Shown here piece after piece: positions 7,877 through 15,258 of a DNA stretch of 64,000 nt. Numbering within the stretch: the first letter of the stretch is position 1; each line of letters starts with the position of its first letter. Below the pieces are notes generated by a model. It was not told where the DNA came from. It was given only the letters and a program-made list of their open reading frames with translations, and did no database searches. The DNA comes from Gammaproteobacteria bacterium (GTDB lineage Bacteria; Pseudomonadota; Gammaproteobacteria; Pseudomonadales; Cellvibrionaceae): NCBI GenBank assembly GCA_021151835.1, contig JAGKWO010000006.1, forward strand, positions 1-64,000, given 5' to 3'. Both the position numbers and the translations under genes were made by a program.

Positions 7877-9490
7877 ATGAACAATCACATCTTCTACTCC
7901 GTGTGCCTTGCAATGCAAATATTATGTGTTAGTTGTACTCCTATTGAGGTGGCGGATTCTGAACAAGCAATTGTTAACCCTGTTGATGCCACGCCAATCA
8001 AGCTGCTCAGCCCCGATGAGCGTTTCGGTGATTTATTTAGTGCTGTGCAAATGTCAGGAATGTTTAGTGACTCCAAAACATTTGTCGATGCAATTCCACT
8101 TTATCCTGATGAAGAAATCTTGGCGAATTACCACCACAGTAAAAACCAGCCCGGCTTCAGGCTAAACGATTTTGTTACCAATAATTTTGCTGTGCCACTG
8201 GATAGCCCTACCCATTTTGTAACTGACCCTACCAAAACTGCTGCTGAACATATCACCATTTTATGGGATGTATTAACCCGCCAGCCGGGCACTGTGACTA
8301 ATAGCGGCACGCTGATTCCGATCCCCAAACCTTATGTTGTCCCCGGTGGTCGGTTCCGGGAAATTTATTATTGGGACAGTTATTTCACCATGCTCGGCCT
8401 GCGCGCATCCGGTCGTTGGGACCTTATTGAAAATATGGTGGATAATTTTTCCTACCTGATTGATACACTCGGTTTTATTCCCAACGGCAATCGCACCTAT
8501 TATCTTACCCGGTCACAACCGCCTTTCTATTCATTGATGGTGGAATTGCTGGCACAGGAAAAGGGCGGTGCAATCCTGGAAAAATATCGTGCGCAATTAC
8601 AACAGGAATATGATTTCTGGATGGCTGGTGCCGCAGAATTAACGCATGAGCACCCGGCGCTGAAGCGTGTTGTTTTATTGCCTGATGGTTCGATAATGAA
8701 TCGCTACTGGGATGAGCGGGCGACCCCGCGCCCTGAATCCTACATTGAAGATATTGAGTTAGTGAAAGCCCATCGGTTGCCGATAGAAAGGTATCGCGAT
8801 ATCCGTGCGGCGGCGGAATCCGGGTGGGATTTTAGTGGTCGCTGGTTTAAAGACCACGGTAACATGTCCAGCATCCATACCACCGAAATTCTTCCTGTCG
8901 ATCTTAATGCGTTACTTTATCACCATGAAATAATATTGGCAGGGGCATACCAGCAAGCTGGTAATTCAGTATTGCACAAAAAATATTTGCTGTTGGCGGA
9001 AAAAAGAAAGCAGGCATTGCAACGTTATATGTGGAATGACCGCGATGGTTTTTTCCATGATTACGATTTTATTTCCCGGCGGCAAACCCATAACAAATCA
9101 CTCGCCGCCCTGTTTCCTTTGTATTTCAATATGGCAGAACCGTTACAGGCCTATCGCGTAGCAAATGTTATCCAACGTGATTTTTTGAAACCGGGGGGCG
9201 TGACAACGACGCTAAATAATACCCATCAACAATGGGATGCGCCCAATGGGTGGGCACCTTTGCATTGGATAACGATTAAAGGATTGGAAAATTACCAGCA
9301 ACATGAATTGGCCGCATCAATCCGCAAGCGCTGGATTGATGTAAATCTGGCGGTGTATAAAAGCAGCGGGAAAATGGTTGAAAAATATAATGTCTATGAC
9401 CTCGAGCTGGAGGCGGGGGGTGGGGAATACCCTGTACAGGATGGCTTTGGCTGGACTAATGGGGTACTACTTATTTTATTAGACCAATAA
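7877..9490 (+). CDS. treA: Periplasmic trehalase (GH37)
   Basis: A glycoside hydrolase family 37 enzyme that splits trehalose into two glucoses. Both family signatures are present: PGGRFREIYYWDSYF near residue 155 and QWDAPNGWAP near 455. The acidic catalytic pair is expected in the AAESGWDFSGRW segment and near the second signature. The start ATG 7877 (AGGG eight bases upstream) gives a 537-residue protein with an N-terminal hydrophobic stretch ending LCVSC, which reads as a signal peptide and perhaps a poor lipobox. The enzyme is therefore exported, giving use of external trehalose. It stands alone between two terminators. Confidence 0.93.
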   Translation: MNNHIFYSVCLAMQILCVSCTPIEVADSEQAIVNPVDATPIKLLSPDERFGDLFSAVQMSGMFSDSKTFVDAIPLYPDEEILANYHHSKNQPGFRLNDFVTNNFAVPLDSPTHFVTDPTKTAAEHITILWDVLTRQPGTVTNSGTLIPIPKPYVVPGGRFREIYYWDSYFTMLGLRASGRWDLIENMVDNFSYLIDTLGFIPNGNRTYYLTRSQPPFYSLMVELLAQEKGGAILEKYRAQLQQEYDFWMAGAAELTHEHPALKRVVLLPDGSIMNRYWDERATPRPESYIEDIELVKAHRLPIERYRDIRAAAESGWDFSGRWFKDHGNMSSIHTTEILPVDLNALLYHHEIILAGAYQQAGNSVLHKKYLLLAEKRKQALQRYMWNDRDGFFHDYDFISRRQTHNKSLAALFPLYFNMAEPLQAYRVANVIQRDFLKPGGVTTTLNNTHQQWDAPNGWAPLHWITIKGLENYQQHELAASIRKRWIDVNLAVYKSSGKMVEKYNVYDLELEAGGGEYPVQDGFGWTNGVLLILLDQ

Positions 9491-9530
9491 TTTACCTGGT
9501 AAAAAATAATTTTTAACAGGTAAATTATTG
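9485..9530. terminator. Inverted repeat overlapping the trehalase stop
   Basis: A perfect 14-bp inverted repeat (9485-9498 and 9517-9530) around an AT-rich 18-base loop that is itself nearly palindromic. It overlaps the trehalase stop codon and lies just before the stop of the convergent gene at 9541. It is probably a bidirectional terminator, although the stem is AT-rich and lacks a long T tract. Confidence 0.6.
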
Positions 9531-9540
9531 ATTGAAATAA

Positions 9541-9942
9541 TCAGTTTTTCCGCACAACCCTGGCGCTATTCCTTTTTCCGCGGTTCAATGGCTCGGCCTT
9601 GGCGAGCTCCGCTTCATCCAGCCCGCTACCTGCCCCGATTTCATCGTCGCGCACAATTGAAAGTGTTTTATCGGCCGGCTCCTGGTTGCCTTGTTGTGGC
9701 TCGTGCTGGGAGCGGGCACCGTCTTCCAGAATTAATGTTTCCTGTGTCAGGTCGTCATTGGTCGGCCCCTCGCCCGGTTGCGATGCTTCAGTTAACCCCG
9801 CGGTGCGAATGGTGGGATCATCGGTATCTTCATCCTCCGGGTTATCAAACTCCGACGCGGGTAAGTCATCTTCAAAATTTAATTCATCGGCCTCGGCGGG
9901 GCGATCAGTAACAGGTTTTGAGTATTGGTTACGTTTGTTCAT
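9541..9942 (-). CDS. Acidic, disordered small protein
   Basis: A 133-residue protein rich in Asp, Glu, Pro and Asn with no hydrophobic core, preceded by a strong AGGAG site six bases before the ATG. The middle and C-terminal part reads QETLILEDGARSQHEPQQ and then DEIGAGSGLDEAELAKAEPL. Short acidic proteins with this kind of LDEAEL tail occur in pseudomonads and relatives, where some are loosely annotated as HPr-related without evidence. It is probably cytoplasmic and intrinsically disordered. The function is unknown. Confidence 0.7.
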   Translation of the reverse strand: MNKRNQYSKPVTDRPAEADELNFEDDLPASEFDNPEDEDTDDPTIRTAGLTEASQPGEGPTNDDLTQETLILEDGARSQHEPQQGNQEPADKTLSIVRDDEIGAGSGLDEAELAKAEPLNRGKRNSARVVRKN

Positions 9943-10112
9943 TGTTTATGCTCCTGATGTGGTTAATCAGTTGACGGTTTTCCAGCGCAATAATTCCCCG
10001 CTATTGTTTTGTGTTATGGTTGGGTGAATAAGCGCCCGTGTTTGTTCCGGGCAGTTATGAGTGATTTACTGCTAAGCTGCTTTCTATTGCGATAACTATT
10101 GAGTTGGTAACG

Positions 10113-12107
10113 ATGAGTCAAAATCTGCATTCCCACACCTTTTTGTCTGGCGGTGGAGAAATGGGGCAGCGAATCCGTGAATATGATTGGAACAATTCTT
10201 CCCTGGGCAATCCTTCCTCCTGGCCCCAGGGTCTGAAAACAGCAGTGCGTTTGATCCTTTCCTCGGGCCATCCGATGTTCATCTGGTGGGGATCGAATTT
10301 AATCCAGTTTTACAATGACCGTTACTGCGCCTTCATCGGGGCCGAGCGTCACCCGAGCGCATTGGGGCAAGAGGGTAAAACCTGCTGGGAAGAAATCTGG
10401 CCAACGATAGGGCCGCAAATCGAGCAGGTGATGACGGGCGGTGGAAGCGTTTGGCGCGAGGATCATTTGGTGCCGGTAATGGTCAATGGCCAATTGAAAA
10501 ATGGTTATTGGACTTATTCGTATGATCCCATTTATGACGAGCTGGCCGCTCACCAGGTAGGCGGTGTGTTGGTGATTGTCTCTGAAACTACCCACCATGT
10601 ATTGGAGCAACAACGGCAAAAAGCGGTGGAGGCGCGCTGGCGCAGCCTGTTCAATAATGCACCGGCATTTATGTGTATTTTTTCGGGACCTGAACACGTT
10701 TACGAATATGCCAATACGCGTTATCACGAATTGGTGGGAAAAGCGGCGGTGGTGAATAAACCGTTGAAAGAAGTGCTGCCGGAAGTTTATGAGCAGGGTT
10801 TCGGTGATTTGCTGGATTATATTTATGCTACCGGCCAAACCCATGTCGGGATTGCAACTCCGGTAACATTCAGGGGGCCTGCCGGTATTGAGCGCAATGT
10901 TTTCCTTGATTTTGTTTTGCAGCCTATTATCAATTCAGATGGTGAAGTGACGGGCATTTTTGCCAATGGTTACGACGTTACCGAGCGCGTGCTTTCACAA
11001 CAATCCCTCGAAGAACAGGATCGCCGTAAAGATGAATTTCTGGCGATGCTTGCCCATGAGTTGCGCAATCCATTAGCGCCTATCAGCAACGCCAGTGAAT
11101 TACTCACGCAAATTACGCCGTATGGTTCTACCCCACATTCACTGGGCGAGCTTGTTAAACGCCAGGTGGTGCAGTTAACACGGTTAATTGATGATTTACT
11201 CGAAGTGTCGCGCATTTCGCAAGGGCGAATGGAATTGCAGTGTGCACCGGTAGTGCTTGATCAGGTGATCAGGTTTGCCGTTGAGTCCACCAGCATGGTG
11301 ATGCTGGAAAAAAGCCTGCGCCTCACTTATGACTGTGAGGATTTGCAAATGCTGGTCCATGGTGACTACGCGCGTTTGGTGCAAAGCATTGTCAATATCC
11401 TTATCAACGCAACCAAATACACGGAGGCCGGTGGCACTATCAATATTAAATTGCGCAGCAGTGATGGACACGCAATTCTGGCTATCGCCGACTCAGGTAT
11501 TGGTATTGAAACGAACATGCTGGAAAAAATATTCGATCTCTTTGTGCAGGTCGATAAATCCATTGATCGCAGCCAGGGTGGTTTGGGGATTGGTTTGTCA
11601 GTGGTCAATACCATTATAAAAATGCACGGTGGCACTATCACTGCCCACAGCGACGGGTTAGGTCATGGTTCAGTATTTTCAATACGCCTGCCGTTGATTG
11701 AATTAAAGGAAACCGCTGCGACTGAAGCGAAACATAAAATTATTGCTCCGCTACGGTTTTTGCTGGTGGATGATAATGTTGATGCAACCAATTCGCTCTC
11801 CATGTTGCTGCAAATGCTGGGGCATGAAACAGTTGCTGTCTACAGAGGCGCGGATGCGCTGGCCTTATTGGATAAGGACATGTTTGATGTGGTGTTGTTG
11901 GATATCGGCTTGCCTGATATTGATGGTTATAAAGTTGTGCAGCAAATTCGCGTGACCAATAACAATCTCGTTGTGGTGGCTGTTTCCGGTTATGGCCAGG
12001 CAGAAGATATTCGCAAGGCATTGCAATCTGGCTTCAGTGGCCATCTAACCAAACCGGTTTCACTGGAAGCACTTGAGAGTATGTTGAACCGATTGCTTCC
12101 TGAATAA
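10113..12107 (+). CDS. Cytoplasmic PAS hybrid histidine kinase
   Basis: A 664-residue soluble sensor. There are two N-terminal PAS-type regions (about 20-155 and 170-295, the second with the DVTERV ending), then HisKA with His near 315 (LAHELRNPLAP), HATPase (GIGLSVVNTIIKMHGG) and a C-terminal receiver with LLVDDN and a phospho-acceptor Asp in VVLLDIGLPDIDG. No transmembrane segment is present. The start at ATG 10113 is three codons after an in-frame TTG; the ribosome site is weak. No partner regulator gene is adjacent, so the attached receiver may act through phosphorelay to a distant protein. The signal is unknown. Confidence 0.88.
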   Translation: MSQNLHSHTFLSGGGEMGQRIREYDWNNSSLGNPSSWPQGLKTAVRLILSSGHPMFIWWGSNLIQFYNDRYCAFIGAERHPSALGQEGKTCWEEIWPTIGPQIEQVMTGGGSVWREDHLVPVMVNGQLKNGYWTYSYDPIYDELAAHQVGGVLVIVSETTHHVLEQQRQKAVEARWRSLFNNAPAFMCIFSGPEHVYEYANTRYHELVGKAAVVNKPLKEVLPEVYEQGFGDLLDYIYATGQTHVGIATPVTFRGPAGIERNVFLDFVLQPIINSDGEVTGIFANGYDVTERVLSQQSLEEQDRRKDEFLAMLAHELRNPLAPISNASELLTQITPYGSTPHSLGELVKRQVVQLTRLIDDLLEVSRISQGRMELQCAPVVLDQVIRFAVESTSMVMLEKSLRLTYDCEDLQMLVHGDYARLVQSIVNILINATKYTEAGGTINIKLRSSDGHAILAIADSGIGIETNMLEKIFDLFVQVDKSIDRSQGGLGIGLSVVNTIIKMHGGTITAHSDGLGHGSVFSIRLPLIELKETAATEAKHKIIAPLRFLLVDDNVDATNSLSMLLQMLGHETVAVYRGADALALLDKDMFDVVLLDIGLPDIDGYKVVQQIRVTNNNLVVVAVSGYGQAEDIRKALQSGFSGHLTKPVSLEALESMLNRLLPE

Positions 12108-12141
12108 AAAAATTGTGAAAACTCCTGGATTTAAATAATAG

Positions 12142-12162
12142 CGGGCGCTTGCGCGGCGCCCG
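12142..12162. terminator. GC-rich hairpin between convergent genes
   Basis: CGGGCGC and its complement GCGCCCG form a 7-bp stem with a 7-base loop between the stop codons of two convergent genes. There is no clear T tract, so termination at this site is only a suggestion. Confidence 0.4.
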
Positions 12163-12174
12163 GTGAATAAATGA

Positions 12175-12732
12175 TTATTTTGAACCATAGGGAATGGATG
12201 AATGGTGCAGCACTATTCGAATTTTCCCATCATCGCCTTTTTTAAAGCCCCAGGTTTTATCTACCCTGGTGACGTTTCCGTTTTTGTCCGTCAGGGTTAC
12301 GTTGCCCATTGTCAGCGCCAGACCGCCATTGATGTAAACCGCTGCATTGTTGTAGCTATATTTTGTCCAGCCTTTTAACGCAAAACCTTTGTCTTGTGGA
12401 TATTTTTTATCGCCCCCTACGAAATAGGATAAAGCGCCCTGGTAGTCCGTGCGAAAAGTCTGCTCACCACCACTTAAAGTCGGTTTAAATAATACCGGCC
12501 CCAGGCTATAACCATAGGCTTCATCCAGAACGGCTTTGGCGGTCGATTTTGCTTTCTCCAAACCGGAAGTATCGTAATCAGTGCTAATTTGTATCAGGGC
12601 TTTGCCCCATGCGCTCTGTGCGGCTTTTACTTCTTTTTCAGTGATATTGGTGTTAACCGTCTGGGCAAATGCCAGTGGTGCGCCAAGTGCAATAACTGCA
12701 AAGGTTGTGCGCGTAATAAGTTTGATGTCCAT
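12175..12732 (-). CDS. Periplasmic NTF2-like protein
   Basis: A 185-residue protein with a clear signal peptide (cleavage after PLAFAQ, near residue 24). The mature part has an N-terminal helical segment, then beta-rich sequence ending NVTLTDKNGNVTRVDKTWGF and KIRIVLHHSSIPYGSK. That ending is typical of exported NTF2/SnoaL-like proteins, often mis-annotated as phosphoribosyl-AMP cyclohydrolase. No catalytic residues can be assigned. It is transcribed away from the kinase/regulator pair at 12.9-15.2 kb, with about 190 bases between them, so it could be their target. Confidence 0.7.
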   Translation of the reverse strand: MDIKLITRTTFAVIALGAPLAFAQTVNTNITEKEVKAAQSAWGKALIQISTDYDTSGLEKAKSTAKAVLDEAYGYSLGPVLFKPTLSGGEQTFRTDYQGALSYFVGGDKKYPQDKGFALKGWTKYSYNNAAVYINGGLALTMGNVTLTDKNGNVTRVDKTWGFKKGDDGKIRIVLHHSSIPYGSK

Positions 12733-12920
12733 AGCGTATTCCTCGTCGGCAATGTTGTGATGACATTCCTATTTTTCTGACGGGACATAACCTGGGGCGT
12801 GTCTGGCAAATGAAGTTTCCGCTTACACAACATTAACATTGGATGAACAACGCGGTTTATCACCAATAGATGCATTACTCTATGTTTACCTACCCATAGG
12901 CTGAAAAAACGGGAGTGGAT

Positions 12921-14519
12921 GTGTTTCGAAGCAAATTATATTTAGCCTTCTTTTTGTTGCTGGCAATTACATTATTGCAGGCCGGGTTAGCGATCTGGGC
13001 CTCCAGTGTTGCCAGTTACCATGTAGAGCGCAGCCGTGTGGCAAATCAAATGCTTGCGGAATTTATCACCCTGGGGGCCGATAAGCAGCGTTTGAAAGTG
13101 TGGCTCGCGCAATCGTTATTAGTGAAAGATACAACGGTGGAACAACGCGAAAAATATCTTGGGCAAATGCAGCAAAGCCTGATTAACCTGAATCATTTGT
13201 TGCAACACGATCAACGCTTGTCCGAACATCCGGAGGATTTCTCCGCGATTGGCCAACAACTTAAATCCTTATCTATTTTGGAGACGAATGTTGCGGCCCT
13301 GAAACAAAGTTTGCGCAATAAACAAGTAAAACCTGAACACGAAGCACAAATCTGGCGTTTGCTCATCCAGACCTTTGATAATCTCGAGGGCCTTGATCTA
13401 AAGCATTTGATTTCCGATTCAATCGAGTTGCAACGCAAGCGCTCGGCCGAAGCAGAAACAAAAGCGGCGAGCGCATTGCAGCGGGTAAAATTGCTGGTGA
13501 TTGCAGTAGCGTTATTTGGCGCTGCCTGTGCCGTTATGCTTGCGCTGGTTTTATCGCGCGCGTTGTATCAACCGATCCAGCAATTATTAACCGGAACTTC
13601 GGCGTTATCCAACGGCCAACTGAATTATCGTTTGCCGGAACAGGACCATTCCGAGTTCAGTACATTAGCGCGCAGTTTTAATCACATGGCAGCGGGATTG
13701 GAGCGCGCCCGGCAGCAAGAAGAAGATCATACCCGGCGCGTGGAGCAGGAAGTGACCGAGCGCACTCGCCAATTACAACACGCATTGGAACAATTACAGC
13801 AAGCGGAGCAACAGCAGCAGCGATTTCTAGCGGATGTTAGCCATGAATTGCGCACACCGGCGACCGCGATTCGCGGCGAGGCGGAAATCAGTTTGCGTGG
13901 CGGCGATAAATCCCCGGATTTTTACAAAGACAGTTTGTTGCGCATTGCAGACACCAGCGCGCAACTGTCGCGCCGTATTGATGATTTATTGATGCTGGTG
14001 CGCGGCAGCCAGCAATTGCAATTACAGTTCCGCACGGTGCTGCTCGCGGATTTATGGCAGCAATTGCACGTGTTGACCCAACGCTTGTCGTCCAGCCAGT
14101 CTGTACCGATTATTTGCAGCGCATTACCGCCTGCTACCAACGTGCGCTTATGGATTGATCCCGATAAATTGCTTCAGGCGCTCCAAATTATTCTCGATAA
14201 CGCCATACGTTATTCAAATGGACGGCAGCCTGTGCATGTCGCTGTGCAAGTGGATGAACAATGTCGCATTGCAATCAAGGATTGCGGGATAGGTATAGCG
14301 CCCGACGATTTGCCGTTGGTATTTAACCGGTATTTTCGCGCCCGCAACGCCCGCAACCTGCGCCCGGATGGATTGGGTATCGGTTTATCGTTATGCGATA
14401 CATTAATTCGCGGTTTGCATGGCAATATCGAATTGGTGAGCGAGCAGCACACCGGCACCACAGTAACCGTAATATTGCCATTGATTGAAGAAGACGATGA
14501 TGCAAATCCTGATTGTTGA
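12921..14519 (+). CDS. Membrane sensor histidine kinase with HAMP
   Basis: A 532-residue kinase from GTG 12921, which has GGGAG six bases upstream; an in-frame GTG two codons earlier is less well placed. Helix 1 is at about residues 5-28, a helical periplasmic sensor of about 150 residues follows, and helix 2 is at about 190-212. After HAMP and a Gln-rich coiled coil come HisKA with His near 308 (ADVSHELRTPATAI) and HATPase (NAIRYSNG, DGLGIGLSLCDTLI). The 3' end overlaps the regulator gene by 23 bases, so the two are coupled. The helical sensor resembles 4-helix-bundle domains; the ligand is unknown. Confidence 0.88.
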   Translation: MFRSKLYLAFFLLLAITLLQAGLAIWASSVASYHVERSRVANQMLAEFITLGADKQRLKVWLAQSLLVKDTTVEQREKYLGQMQQSLINLNHLLQHDQRLSEHPEDFSAIGQQLKSLSILETNVAALKQSLRNKQVKPEHEAQIWRLLIQTFDNLEGLDLKHLISDSIELQRKRSAEAETKAASALQRVKLLVIAVALFGAACAVMLALVLSRALYQPIQQLLTGTSALSNGQLNYRLPEQDHSEFSTLARSFNHMAAGLERARQQEEDHTRRVEQEVTERTRQLQHALEQLQQAEQQQQRFLADVSHELRTPATAIRGEAEISLRGGDKSPDFYKDSLLRIADTSAQLSRRIDDLLMLVRGSQQLQLQFRTVLLADLWQQLHVLTQRLSSSQSVPIICSALPPATNVRLWIDPDKLLQALQIILDNAIRYSNGRQPVHVAVQVDEQCRIAIKDCGIGIAPDDLPLVFNRYFRARNARNLRPDGLGIGLSLCDTLIRGLHGNIELVSEQHTGTTVTVILPLIEEDDDANPDC

Positions 14520-15177
14520 AGATGAAAAAAAAGTTGCCGACTTTCTCGTGAGGGGACTGCGCGCCGAGGGTTATTTTATCGATTGGATTGCCGATGGCAG
14601 TGAAGTGATGGGCGCGTTGATGGAACAAAAACCGGATTTGGTCATACTGGATCGAATGCTACCGAAAATGGATGGCTTACAAATTTGCCGCTTGATTCGC
14701 GCACAACAATTACCGGTACGGGTGCTCATGTTATCGGCGTTAGCCGAAGTCTCTGACCGGGTGGATGGTTTAAGGGCAGGGGCAGATGATTACCTGGTAA
14801 AACCTTTTGCATTCGAGGAATTGCTCGCCAGGATTGAAGCGCTATCAAAACGTAATCCATTTAGCCATACCGAGCGCCGCTTGGTGGTAGGAGATCTGGA
14901 GCTGGATCTGGATACCATGCAAGTAAAGCGGTCCGGTAATTTATTAGCGCTAACGGCGAAAGAACTGGCGGTATTGGAGTTGTTAATGTCCAGCCCGCAA
15001 AAAGTGTTTAGCCGCGAGCGAATATTGGCAATGGTGTGGGGTATCAATGAGGACCCGCTGACGAATGTGGTGGATGTTTATATCCGGCGTTTGCGCAAAA
15101 AAGTCGATGCCCCGTTTAATCAAAACTATATAAAAACCTTGCGGGGTATTGGCTACTGTTTGTCCGCAGATGTGTGA
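14497..15177 (+). CDS. OmpR-family response regulator
   Basis: About 226 residues. The receiver has the LIVEDEKK acidic pocket, a phospho-acceptor Asp near 52 (VILDRMLPKMDG) and Lys in LVKPFAFEE. The C-terminal winged helix ends KTLRGIGYCL. The start lies inside the kinase gene; ATG 14497 or ATG 14500 are equally possible, and an upstream TTG gives four more residues. It is the cognate partner of the kinase just upstream, of the CusR/PcoR/QseB type. A target may be the divergent periplasmic gene at 12175. Confidence 0.9.
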   Translation: MMQILIVEDEKKVADFLVRGLRAEGYFIDWIADGSEVMGALMEQKPDLVILDRMLPKMDGLQICRLIRAQQLPVRVLMLSALAEVSDRVDGLRAGADDYLVKPFAFEELLARIEALSKRNPFSHTERRLVVGDLELDLDTMQVKRSGNLLALTAKELAVLELLMSSPQKVFSRERILAMVWGINEDPLTNVVDVYIRRLRKKVDAPFNQNYIKTLRGIGYCLSADV

Positions 15178-15206
15178 GCCGCGATTTTTTTGCTGGCCAG
15201 TTGCGC

Positions 15207-15234
15207 AAAAAAAAACCGCCCTTAACGGGCGGTT
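15207..15234 (-). terminator. Terminator of the first GH6 cellulase gene
   Basis: An 8-bp stem (AACCGCCC and GGGCGGTT) followed, when read on the minus strand, by a run of nine T residues. It lies 25 bases downstream of the minus-strand cellulase stop codon and can also serve the convergent regulator gene. Confidence 0.85.
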
Positions 15235-15258
15235 ATTAACGCAGTAAACCTGGCGGCT

